Assembly (NCBI GenBank): GCA_904066235.2
Contig: CAJFCV020000004.1
Span: 7,688,001-7,752,000 of the forward strand
Reading direction: 5' to 3'
From: Bursaphelenchus xylophilus
Lineage: Eukaryota; Nematoda; Chromadorea; Rhabditida; Aphelenchoididae
DNA: 64,000 nt
This document shows positions 37,401 through 48,780 of the stretch, piece by piece. The notes below the pieces were generated by a model. It saw only the letters and a list, made by a program, of their open reading frames with translations, did not search any database and had not been told where the DNA came from. The position numbers were made by a program, and so were the translations under genes. The first letter of the stretch is position 1. The number at the start of each line of letters is the position of its first letter.

Positions 37401-38284
37401 GCTCGATTTTGATGTTTTTTCTTGGTGTGTCTGCTGTTTGATTGTTTTGCTTTTTTTCAGAAAGAAGTTTAACTTTGCTTGTTGGATCTGTAATGTCGCG
37501 ACATGTCGGGTTTATTTATATTTTTTGTAAAAAACCTCTTTTTTGCTTACGGTGACTTTTACTTTATCGAGGAAATCCCGTTTTTGCAAAGCGATATGTT
37601 ATCTTTGAACTGAATGTCCGTTTGCATTAAAATCACAGAAAAGTTTTGATTATGTGTCTTTCCGAAATAAAAATTCCGAAATCCCTCCAAATCGCAAGCT
37701 AAAATTCAACTCATTCCTAACGTCTAGTCTCAATTTGTCCTAAATATGGCTGTGGCTTCAGAAAGACCGTCATATTTCATGACCTCGAAACTCATCTACC
37801 ACCTTTTCCACCACGTTTTCCACCAAAAACGTCATCAGATTTCGGCGTGGAAGCAAAAACGAGAATTAAAATTGAGTGGAGTAATGATGCAAGAAACAAT
37901 CAGATTAACTAATCATATTTCCCCTTATTTCCGTTGGTGTTTATGTGAGACAGAGTAAAGACTGCAAAGAATAAATCACCGAGGAGGAAAGTGGGCTTCG
38001 AGAAAATGATCGACCACGTGGAGAACTTCGGTTGAAAGGAGTGTTACAGCGAGCGAAATGAAGTGAAGGTTCGGTCGTATGATACAGAATAGAAAATACA
38101 GAACACATTGGCGATATTCAATGTCGAAATAGAGCGTCAACAAAGGTAGAAATTTTATATGGCACGATGACAAAAATTTTTTTCGTAATGCAAGACTGAA
38201 ATTTTGATGACAGCTAACACAAATTTACATACAAGTCTTCCGCACATGTTCCAGAACTCGTAGTTCTCGTGTGCAGAATATATG
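34430..38284. other. Gene-poor region with C/G tracts and skewed composition
   Basis: No protein gene could be supported. It holds the promoter side of the lectin gene, a C-tract at 35481-35506 mirrored by a G-tract at 35758-35778, a TGGCTG-rich stretch at 35564-35596 with AT repeats at 35625-35650, a run of good minus-strand splice acceptors at 35815-36660, and a C/A-rich stretch at 36780-37090. The rest is AT-rich with only short chance open frames. Confidence 0.5.
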
Positions 38285-38530
38285 TATAAAGGTGGTCATA
38301 TGTATAAGAACTAAGAATTTTGTTTTCCCAAACCGCAATTTTCGGTGCACAAAAAAGTGGACGCCCAAATCGAAAAATTGACGTCAACTTAATTTTTTCA
38401 GCACCGAATTCCGAAATGCGGTGCTGACTTAAGCACTTAAGTCTTCGGTGCAGACTTGAGACTTTGTGCACTGATTTCGAAAAACTTGGAAAAATTTACC
38501 GAACTTAATTCTTATATGACCACCATTATA
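38285..38530. mobile_element. Small MITE-like inverted repeat
   Basis: About 246 bp with ends TATAAAGGTGGTCATA and, complemented at the other end, TATAATGGTGGTCATA, each followed by a related AAGAA.TAAG block. The interior has further CGGTGCxxA/T repeats but no open frame of note. Confidence 0.55.
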
Positions 38531-40597
38531 TGGACATTTTGTGCAAAAAATTATTATGAATTATATATTTTTTTATATTTGGGACATCCAGATTCTCATC
38601 ATATTACGATACAGCAAACCTCAACAGTAAATTAAAAGGTGGATCAGAGGGAAAAACGGCTTTGAACACTCGACCTAAAAAGGATGATTGTCTCTGCAAA
38701 GCAGAGCTCAAAATCGCGGTTATGTCTTGTAACAATGCATTTTTTATTTTGTTAATTTGTAAGTTTTTTCAATCTCCTAGCATCGACTTTTATCCATTTT
38801 AAGTTTTCCGTCGCTATCTACAATATTGTTTTGTGGAATCGTTTGTATGGAATCCCCGACCCTGCCTTTCCTCTCCCGAACTTATCAACCCATCTTATCA
38901 ATTCCCAATTTGCCCTTGATCTTGCGTCTCTTCAAGGGTACCCCAATAGCTGACGGCATTTCTGGTTTTTGTTATCTAAATGTAATCTTTAACCGGCGTC
39001 TGTTCGTTAGTTAACTTTTTTATTTCTTTGAGTTAAATGTTTTTTGCAAATCCAACGAATTTTTCGAAAAGTAGGATTACTTATTATTAGTGTTTTTGTT
39101 GATTTTTATCGCTGATATTATAGGGTGATGTGAACGTAAAACCGGCCGGGAATGACGACGAATGTTTTGAGAGACTTCGAGTTCTCGAAGATCAGATTGT
39201 TATCTAAAATAAGGTTGACTTTTGAAAATACGAAACGCGGGACATGCGTTGTGAAACTTTTTGTTAAAACCAGCAATTCTTGACACTTTAGGATACCAAT
39301 TTTTACGCACGGTATTTGTCAAAGGACTCTAAAATACAAGGAAATTTGAATGAGTTTTGTGTAACAGGGCGGTAAAAAAATATATGCGACATGTTTTTTA
39401 TTCGAATGGACGATTCTGAAGAGCTGTGTGCCACCATAGCCGCAGAAATCTTTATTTTATATTTTGATTACAGTGAGGAGATTACGATCAATTTGAACCG
39501 AAAAAGACGCAATTTAAGGCGCGAAAAGACCTAATCTTTTGAGCCTGTGACAAATGATCAAAAAAATTATTTAAAATTTTTTAGTGTCATCAAAGTATTT
39601 TAAGCGCCTTTAGCGTATTTTACATTCTATTTCCCAAATTTTTGCTAGGCTTTCTTCTTTATTTCCAAAAATTATTCAAATTCGCTCTAAAAAAGTCTTC
39701 CGTTTCCCAATTCTATTCCGGATGTCCTTAAGATCGTGAAAGGAGCCCTCCTAGTCTAAGTCACCGTGTCCCCAGATGTTTTGACTTCTTTTGTGATCCC
39801 AATCTGACGCAATAATCCGGAGTGTTCAGAGCATCCACAAATTGTAACAAAATCAACTGGACCTTCGGCGTATCTGATGCAATCCTCCGACGCTCCGAGT
39901 TCATATCATCAACGGAACATGTCTCGCGGACTCCGCCCAGCCCGCGAAAAGTCTTTAAAAGGGAAATTGGCGACGTTGTGGATTCGATGGGGAACTGGGC
40001 AATCATTTGGCGCGTTCGGTGCACCAGATTACTTTTACTGGGACAATTTTTAAAGGTTTCTTTGGTAGTGCTGAGGAAGTTATGGGAAAGAATTTAATGT
40101 TAATTGGAAGGTGTTTGGCCTTAATTTATCGCTCTGATTTTTAAAGAGAATGGTGTTTAGAAAATTTAATTTTGAGCTCGTTATCGGGTTTGTCAAAAAC
40201 AAAAAAATTTTAGTTTACGCGATCAAAAGGTGTTTTTTTGGAAATTACTATTTGCTCCAAGGCCAAAACCCAGTTACTTTATGAGCAACAATGGTATCAC
40301 TTATTTATGCTACGGTTTTACCATAGTTTTCATTTTGTCAGCAAATTTGACTTGTCTTTATCCATTTCTTTCTTATTGGCAGCAATTTGAATATTTACTT
40401 GGAATAAATATAACTTTTGGAATATTTTCTTATCAAATTTTCGTTCCGCCGTCTGATCACTCAAAGAGCTCGTTTTTTGATTTCCTATAATAATACCAAG
40501 TATTTCTATTGCTAATTGCTCATTTCTCTAGGGTTGGAGTGACCCCAAATTTGGCCACAATTCCCACAGTTGGTGATACTGCACAGACTACTGCACA
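38531..40597. other. Intergenic upstream of SAM synthase
   Basis: About 2 kb without a supported gene. A slightly more GC-rich block at 39760-40030 holds an 87-codon minus-strand open frame with no recognisable family, and a hydrophobic 86-codon plus-strand frame lies at 40230-40490; both are likely chance. The SAM synthase promoter should lie in the last few hundred bases. Confidence 0.4.
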
Positions 40598-42931
40598 ATG
40601 ACTGCTGACACTTTTCTTTTCACTTCTGAAAGTGTCTCCGAAGGGCATCCCGACAAAATGTGTGATCAGGTGGGTTGCGTTGTTAATATTACCGTCATTA
40701 ATGTCGTTTTGCAACTATTTCCCCAAATCTGCTTGCAAAGTTTCCAAAACGAAACATTAAAATGTCTAGACAAAAAAAAGACGAGCGTTTTTGTAAACCC
40801 GACAAAACTGTTGGTTTTTAAAAAGTTCTAAGACGTTCCCCGATCAAAAAACTTTATTGCGTCATGTTGATGACATCGTCCTTTTCTCAATAATTAATGT
40901 CCTTTAGCGGGCTGTCTCATCGAAACGTGAGATAAGCGCAATCAGTTTCTTTTGGGGGTCAGAGAAAATTTTTGAAAAATACTCAAACATGTGGTGTAAT
41001 GGATACATTCCAGATGATGTATTGAAATCCATTTGACTTTAATGAAACTTGCCACAAATTCCGCAAATTGCGTTATAATTCTGAAGATTTCTCCGACATT
41101 TTTAGCTTACAAAAAATATTTCTTGGTATTTTATTGCCTCGTTGTCGTAATTTTCTTATTGAATTTGCCCACTGACCCCAAACAATTCCAGATCTCCGAT
41201 GCCGTCCTCGACGCCCACCTCTCCGTCGATCCTGAAGCCAAAGTTGCTTGTGAAACGGTGACCAAAACGGGAATGGTCATGCTCTGCGGAGAGATCACAT
41301 CCACGGCTCAGATCGACTATCAGCAATTGGTTCGAAACGTCATAAAAAAGATTGGCTACGACGATTCTGGCAAGGGCTTCGACCACAAGACTTGCAATGT
41401 TCTGGTCGCGCTTGAACAACAATCCCCCGAGATTGCGGCTGGAGTTCATGTGGACAAAGACGAAGAAAATGTCGGAGCTGGAGATCAGGGAATCATGTTT
41501 GGATATGCGACAGACGAGACGGAAGAGGCCATGCCATTGACGCTGGTCTTGTCACACAAACTGAACGCAAGGTTACATGAATTGAGGAGGAACGGGACCT
41601 TGGCTTGGGCTCGACCCGACTCCAAAACTCAGGTAGGTGAAGATAATAGCTCGAAGACATATCCAAAATCTTTGCCACCACTTTGGAGATTTTACAAGGT
41701 TACTAAAAGAGCAACCTTTTAAAAAATACATCCTTCTCTCTAACCGATCCTAATCATCCTCCACTCTCTCACGAATTCCGACAACTCCCATCTTATGTAA
41801 TCTTAATGACTTATAACTCTTTCTCCAAAATTTGATCTTTTCACTTTTCAATTTCCATGAAAAAGATTATTTGTAAACCTACAAAAATTGAAAATAATAG
41901 TCGATGATTCCTACTCTTTAGACCACCTTTTTAGAATTCTCCGTGATCATACACAGGGTCAATTTTCATGGAAACAGCTGATTAGATCAAAAGTCATAAA
42001 GCGATTTGAAAAAAAACATCTTTTGTGAGGAGAGTGACCCTTTTCCTCCGTGCCATCAAGGTTGATTTTAATCAAATTACCCTTATCACTTTGTAGGTGA
42101 CCATTGAATACGTTTACGACAAGGGTGCTTGCATTCCCCGCCGCGTCCACACCATTGTAATCTCCACTCAGCACTCTCCAGATGTCACTTTGGAAAAGAT
42201 TCGCTCCGATCTGACGGAGCACGTCATCCGAACAGTAATCCCCGCCGATCTCTACAAGGACACCAAACTCCATCTGAATCCCTGCGGCAGTTTTGTGGTC
42301 GGCGGTCCGATGGGAGATGCGGGTCTGACCGGTCGAAAAATCATCGTCGACACGTACGGAGGCTGGGGAGCACATGGCGGAGGCGCCTTCTCCGGAAAAG
42401 ACCCCACAAAAGTGGATCGGAGTGGAGCATATGCGGCCAGATGGGTGGCCAAATCTCTGGTGAAGGCGGGTCTGTGCCGAAGATGTCTGGTCCAAGTGAG
42501 TTACGCCATTGGAGTGGCGGATCCTTTGAGCATTATGGTCTCACACTTCGGAACTTCCCCATTGAGTGAAGGGGAACTGTTGAAGGTGGTGAATGACAAC
42601 TTCGATCTGAGGCCTGGTATGCTCATTAAGTAAGTTTCACCTTTTTTCTCTTCTCTTGTAATGATGATAACAACATTTGGAACAAAAATACATTGATTCT
42701 TGCAATCTGTCGTACAAAAATCCGATTTACCATGGAAAAATTTTAATCCTTAACCAAGTATTTCACCAACTAATCCTCTCTCTTTCCAGACACCTCGGAT
42801 TGAAGCGGCCGATCTACCAGCAAACAGCCGAAAACGGGCATTTCGGCCACTCCCAGTTCCCCTGGGAGCAGCCAAAGGAGCTTTTCGTCGAGAAATCGAT
42901 CCAAGAGAGGCTACAACAACTCAGCCTCTAG
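40598..42931 (+). CDS. sams: S-adenosylmethionine synthase
   Basis: Cytosolic enzyme that makes SAM from methionine and ATP, supplying methyl groups. Four exons: 40598-40669, 41192-41632, 42097-42629 and 42790-42931, total 1188 nt, 395 aa, the usual eukaryotic length. Signatures are complete: [14 protein letters not shown] (ATP/methionine site) at the end of exon 1, [12 protein letters not shown] in exon 2, and the phosphate loop [16 protein letters not shown] in exon 3. The C-terminus contains [10 protein letters not shown]. Start chosen at [16 protein letters not shown] because homologues begin at this point. Codon use is more GC-rich than neighbours, typical of highly expressed genes. The acceptors end TTCCAG, TTGTAG and TTCCAG, so the UACAG|A m6A splice-control site known from some C. 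elegans sams genes is not seen here. Confidence 0.97.
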
Positions 42932-43102
42932 ACCTATGACCAAATCAAGATCTTTATTGTAATTATACGAGTCCTAATTATTGTAAATTTACATTTTATT
43001 TTACATATCACAATGGAATTTTTTTATATAAAATTTTGATCATAAAACTGTGGGAAATAAATAAGGAAATTGTTACAAGTCCAACTCAAGGAATCTGTAG
43101 AA

Positions 43103-46100
43103 TCACGAAGCTTCGAAAGCGCCTTTAGCAATATAGCTGGCAATGAGGCTGATCGCGTCGTCTGAGTTTTGCAGCTGAAAGAAAATGGATAAAAATTAAA
43201 AATAAAGTAAAATTCAAGACCCCCGGATTTTCTTAGCTCTAAAATGTCCTAGGAATTTTCCCGCCCATTCTTTTTCTAAACGTCAAAAAAATCCCCACCT
43301 CCTGTAAGAATGTCAGATGAGATATTCCGTTAGATCCTCGTTTGGTTGGGACCACTTGACTCTCGGCCGAAGCACAGACTGGGCATTCTTCTTGACCATC
43401 CGAAAACGACTCAAAACAATGACGATGGAATGAATGATTGCAGACAAAATGGACGGCTGGGACTGCTAAGGGGGCATCACAGGCCGAGCACTTGCTGATT
43501 TGGAATATTTGGACTCTAAAATACGAATTATTTCACAATCAAAAAATCTCAAATTAATCTTTTTGACATTCTGTAAAATCTCACCCATGTTCCAAACTAT
43601 CTGCTTTTTTGTCCATCTCCTCAATTTCGGCTTCGTTTTTTTCGATTAACTTTTCGTGTTCATCAATCTAAAGGAGTATAAAAACAAAAAATAAAACTTT
43701 TGCTTACAAATTTATTCTGAGTTTCCAGCCAATTGACAATATAATCTAGAATATCAGCAATTTTTAGGTTGTCGTTTCGAGCCAGAATCTCTAGGACAAC
43801 CAGTGGATGGACGAAATTTGCGGATTTTGCTCTGAAATTAAACGTATTATTTACTATAAATAACAAAAATATTTTGTTGTGATGGATGAATTTACTTGAT
43901 TAAGTGCTAACAGACATAAATTTACCCGTCTCTTGAACTCACTTATCAAGCAATTTAATCAGATCTTCCGGGTTCAGGTCCTTCTTTCTGGCCACATGAG
44001 TGATCAATTCGATCCACATATCTTTTAATAATCTCTCATCACACATTTCGATTACGTTCTCGAGATCGCCTTCTTGTAGAAGATACCTCAACAAATCTTC
44101 TGTTCTGAAATGCACACATTAATTTAGGTCAAGTCATCTCAATTCAAAAAAAAAAACTATATTTCGCCTACTTTTTAGTCTTTCGATAAACGTGGATTAC
44201 TAATGCTGGGACATTATATTGTCTTCCAAGTTGAATGGCATCAGTTACAACATCAGGTCGGATCAAATCATACAATTGATCCAACTTTTTGGGGTCCTTC
44301 TTTTCCTTGTCCGTCATTTTGGATATCAAATGTTCTAATAGGGCGACACTAGTGGCTGAATCTTGTGGGGAGAGGACTCCGGATCCAGTTGGGTTCTTGA
44401 AAATCTCCTCGAGGCATTCTCCGTCCTCTAAGACTGTACGGATCAAGGCTTTGGAGACATCGGCTAAACGTAAAATTTAAGTAGGAAAAAAGATGATAAA
44501 AATTAAAAAAGAAGTCCAGAATGTAAAGAAAAAAATCTTGTTAAGCTTGAAACAAAAGATATCCAACTTCTTTTTTCAGGCAAAACCCCCCAAAAATTCC
44601 AAAATTCTCACGTTTTTCCAGTACCACTTGCTTGATCATTTCTGTGACCGCTTTCCTGTCCTCCTTGAACAAAATTGTCCCATAATTCGTAAGGAATGTC
44701 ATTTTATCATCCACATTGCACTGCCCGATAAACTTGATAGCTTTGGGGAATTCGGCAAAGTCAGTGATCAAAATATCCAAATACAGCTCCAATTCGCCTT
44801 GAATTTTAGCCAATTTGAGTGCAATGTCGCTCAATTTCGCCTCTCGTAGGATCTGAATTGCCGTGGGGTAATCGAATTCATTGATTTTTGGGGAGTTTTC
44901 CACAAACTCCAAGATTTTTTCCTGATTATTCGATTTTATAAGGGCGCTGAGAAGCAAGATTGAGTGCTGCCCATTCGCAACTTTCTTTTTATGAAGATGC
45001 TCCAAGTATGCGCATAATTGAGGGATCCTGGACCCATCGACAAACTAAAAAATCGAAAATTTTCAAACGAAATTCCAAACTACCAAAAAAACGCAAAAAT
45101 TTTGTTACCTTTTTAATTACATAAGACGGCTCAATTACGTCGAGTGTTTCCATATATTGTTTGCATGAGTTCTCAAAGTCTCCTTTGGCATACAAATAAT
45201 CCCCGTATTTCACGTAAATATTTGCCAAATCATGGTACTTATGGCGACTAGCTAGTCTAAAGTAATATAAATGGCATTTAGATGGTGACAACTCTTACCC
45301 TATAGCGACATCAAAGAGATTCTTCTTTTTCAAACTCTCCAGTTTCTCTATTAAAGGCTTTTCAATGATTTTCATCAACCTTCCGTCGGATAAAAGGAGA
45401 AAAATGACGTCATCCAAAATAAATATCTGGCAATCAGTTGGGATGGGATAATGGAAGGCCAGGTATTTGAATTCGACGTCGTAGATGTTTAGCACACACA
45501 TCGTCGCGTTCTCCGAGGACCTAAAATATTAGTTTAGCATAGCAATAAAAAACATTATATTACAATTGAGACCTACTTTATGACTGCTGGTTTCTGGGTA
45601 AGTAGGACGACGTAATGATTGTGTTTGACAATCTGGACCTTGTCTAGGCCTCTAGCAAGGGCGTAGCATTGGCCCTTCTCGTTTCCCGGCTCGAGGACGT
45701 TACTCGCATCGTAAAAATAGACCATCTGAATACACAACAATATAAAAGCTGAGTAAAAACAATTAAAAACACCGACAAAGACCACAACTACCGTATTTTA
45801 AATCGCAGTTATGATAATCAAAGAAAAAATTTCACATTACTTTATACTAAACTAATACACTAAACAGAAAAGCAAACTTACATCCCGATTAGCCAAGATA
45901 AGTGAATTATCAGAGTTGTTGAAGTAAAAGCAATCCTTTTCGCATCCCTTTGCATCATGATTTACCTAAATTTCAAAAAAAAATGTCAATAAAAAATCAA
46001 TTTGCTTACTTTTCTGACAACCGCTCCATTCTCCAATAAAAAACTTGTAACGGTTACTGTTTTGATGACAAAGATTATATGGATATTGGGCCGAGAATCC

Positions 46101-46923
46101 ACTGCCAGCCCAATAAGATCCCCACTCGCTGCGGAGTTGTCCAGATTTTTCCAAATAAATTTTTTGTCATTGATCAGGTCACCGTGATAAAATAGTATCG
46201 TGGAATCTTTGGTACCAACACAAATGAGGTCTACAGATGATGCCAACGCAATGCAAATAGGGGGGACCGAGATTTTCGACTTTCCAAGGGCCAGCTTGGA
46301 TTGGATCAGGCAATGGGGCTCGTTTTCGCTCCAAGAATTCATATTCCAGAGCTTCACGATGTAACCTGAGGTATCATCATCGGCCTGTAAATAAAAAATA
46401 GGGAGTTTACATCTCAAAATATTTTATGCAGAGGTTAAAACGTGGCAGCAATAAAGACCAATTTTCTTTAAAATCATCACCTAGTGTAATAAAAAATCTC
46501 AAATAAATCTTGCACTATGACCCAACAAATTTAACAACGGCAACTTCGTGCCTTAAAGGTCTCCAGAAATACAATTTTAGCCCCCTGCATACATTTTGAC
46601 CGCATTTCGTATCGCCACTTACCATCAAACGCACCAATCCCCAACTCAAACCCCTCCAAACTCACCCCAACAGTAGCCAAATATCCTTTCTGATATGCAA
46701 ACCCATTCAAACTTTTCTGATATGCTTTCCAGACTTGTAATTGTAGTTCTCTTTCGACTCGAAAAATCATTCCATCAGTATTTCCAAGCAAAGCAAACCC
46801 ATCTCCAACCTCTCTGAAGGACAGATTAAGCCCCTTGAAGGCAGAAAATGGCTGCGAAGGGTCGATTGGATCTGGGACGTCTTCTTTCTCGAAGAAATTG
46901 AATCGACGCCATCCCAAATCCAT
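43103..46923 (-). CDS. vps-11: Vacuolar protein sorting 11 (HOPS/CORVET core subunit)
   Basis: Core scaffold subunit shared by the HOPS and CORVET tethers, needed for endosome and lysosome fusion. About 14 exons; the first five are 46666-46923, 46010-46384, 45882-45965, 45577-45725 and 45299-45520, and the last is 43103-43174. The N-terminus MDLGWRRFNFFEKEDVPD is typical of the family and leads into a beta-propeller (LATVG then YIVKLWNM). The middle is an alpha-solenoid (clathrin-repeat-like, including LASRHKYHDLANIYVKYGDY). The C-terminus is a RING-type zinc finger: CSACDAPL, then CNHSFHRHCF and CPVC, all ligands present. I placed the first intron donor at the GTGAGT after LATVG (46665) because it restores the propeller frame. 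The preceding RRP8 stop lies about 290 nt upstream on the same strand, consistent with an operon position. Confidence 0.92.
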
Positions 46924-47216
46924 GGTCATACCTGAAATGGCCATCATGAGCAAGACAAGGTCACCGCAGTGGTTACGAAATCATGTAATCAAGATTCCCA
47001 TGCCTTCAAATCATATGAAAGTTCAAGATTTCGAGCCTTCCAATCTACTGCCACCTATTACAATTAAACCTCAAAAAATCCCCAAAAAATAACTTCAAAC
47101 CCAAGGATCTAAACTTTTCAATATTTTAGGTATTCAACCTTCTACTTACACCAGAATCTCAACAATTATTTATTGGAATAACAATAAAATCAACAAAAAC
47201 ATTCAGCAGTTCATCC

Positions 47217-48602
47217 TCATCGCTTTTTGTATAAACAAGGCTCCAAAATCAGGCCGGTTGGTCGTTTTTGCTTCACTTTTCCGGTCTTATTGAACGTTAA
47301 GAGAACGAAAAAGTCTTTGAGGTCTCTCTAAAATTATAAAATTAACCTTAGATTACAAAAAGAAAATTAAATATTAATATTAACCATATCTCTTGTTACC
47401 TTCTTTTTCAACTCAAATCCCATTTGTTCCACTGCTTTGATAAAGTTCTTGACATGTCGGAATCTGCTCAAAACCTCGGCAATCTTCAGTTTCCCTCTAA
47501 AATTACCGATTATTCTACGTTTTTACTTCAAAATTGCCAAAAATCATCATGAATAACAAAGTTACCCAATTTTCAGGACTCTGTTTGCTTCTCTGATGAA
47601 ATCGCCAAGATTAGTTCCCATTAAACTTAGGCAATATACAACGACATCCATCGAGCCATCTTTTAATGGTGTTTTTGTGATATCACATTCAGTCACATTG
47701 TCATTGGCAGCAACCAAATCAAAAGACTGAACATCCAGATGAGATCCTAGCTTCTGATGGATCAAAGCTTCCCCGCATCCCATGTCTGCGACTTTGGTAC
47801 CTTTTGGTAGTTCCTGTAAGTAAAAATTTTTCATCCAAACCCCAGCGTCAAACTTGGGGTACCTCCCCTGTAAGCTTATCATTCTTTTTCCACACAGAAT
47901 AAATAAAATACCCACCTGCAGATCCAAGATGATGTTATCCAAGGGGTTCATCGGCCATTTCTTGACTTGCGCCGCATATCCCTTGTGATAAGCTTGGAAA
48001 CTCGCCCGATCAGCTTTGAATATCTCGACAGCATCCTTCGAAGGTTTCGTATACAACTGCTCATTGAGGAATCTGAACTGAGAAGCTGCTAATTTCTCTT
48101 GCAGATTCTCTGATGTCGCTTCTGTCGGTTTTTTCTTTGATTTCTTCTCCGCTGGCCCCGGTTTTTGCTGCGGAGCAACTTCAGCGCCCTCTGATTCCTC
48201 TTCTGTCGTCTTTTTCTTCTTCTTTCGTTTCTTCTTTTCGCCTTCAGGCCTTGGCGTCGAGATTATTGGGGCATCTGAAGGATAACGTCATGCATAACTT
48301 AACTTATGAACTCCTTTAGATACTGCTCTAAAAGCCAAAAAAAACAACAAAAGTGTTAACCTACCGGCTGTAATTATTCCTTCATCAATTTTTCTTTGTC
48401 TTTTTGCTTTTCTTCTGTTCGCTTGTCTCCAAGGTCTCTTCTTTTTCTTGGAATCATCTCCATTAACGGCCACAGGAGTTCCTGTCGCTGCTCTGATCTT
48501 CTCCACTATATTTAGCTTGGGCTTCCCTTCTAACTTCTTCTTTTTGATCTGAATCTCCCCATTCTCCGAGTTCTTCCTTTTCTTAACTTTTTCTTCGGCC
48601 AT
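47217..48602 (-). CDS. rrp-8: Ribosomal RNA-processing protein 8 (rRNA m1A methyltransferase)
   Basis: Nucleolar SAM-dependent methyltransferase responsible for m1A in helix 25.1 of large-subunit rRNA, also implicated in rDNA silencing. Five exons: 48365-48602, 47916-48274, 47566-47813, 47400-47496 and 47217-47327, about 350 aa. The first 120 residues are lysine-rich and disordered (nucleolar targeting). The methyltransferase domain follows: FHAYHxGYxxQVxxWP-like entry (FQAYHKGYAAQVKKWPMNP), SAM-binding VADMGCGEA, acidic FDLVA, CDITKTPL, VVYCLSLMGTN and EANRVLK, all diagnostic of RRP8. The start at MAEEKVKKRK was preferred over an upstream ATG at 48617. It sits 178 nt downstream of NOG1 and about 290 nt upstream of VPS11 on the same strand. 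Confidence 0.93.
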
Positions 48603-48780
48603 CTTTACAAAAAACACTATAGCAATTACTCTAAAACCTCACTCAAAATGTAATTATCGGAGAGTTTCGACCAAATCTCAAAATGACTCTACAAAAATTA
48701 TATTAAACATAACATAACGTTTATTAAAAACAAAGAACAACGACGTTGTTGGCAACAATGAAAAAACAACAAATAAAGGA

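Noticed and set aside
39761..40024. 87-codon minus-strand frame in a slightly GC-richer block
   Set aside because: Looks plausible in composition, but no family and no splice partners were found; kept only as a note.
40230..40490. Hydrophobic 86-codon frame just upstream of SAM synthase
   Set aside because: AT-rich codons give hydrophobic residues by chance; no homology or gene structure.
40670..42096. Possible SAM-responsive m6A splice site (UACAG|A) in SAM synthase introns
   Set aside because: The acceptors read TTCCAG, TTGTAG and TTCCAG; the required motif is absent.
46532..46665. VPS11 exon 1 reading on past LATVG to a stop near 46532
   Set aside because: The continuing frame loses the beta-propeller similarity; a GTGAGT donor after LATVG restores it in phase.
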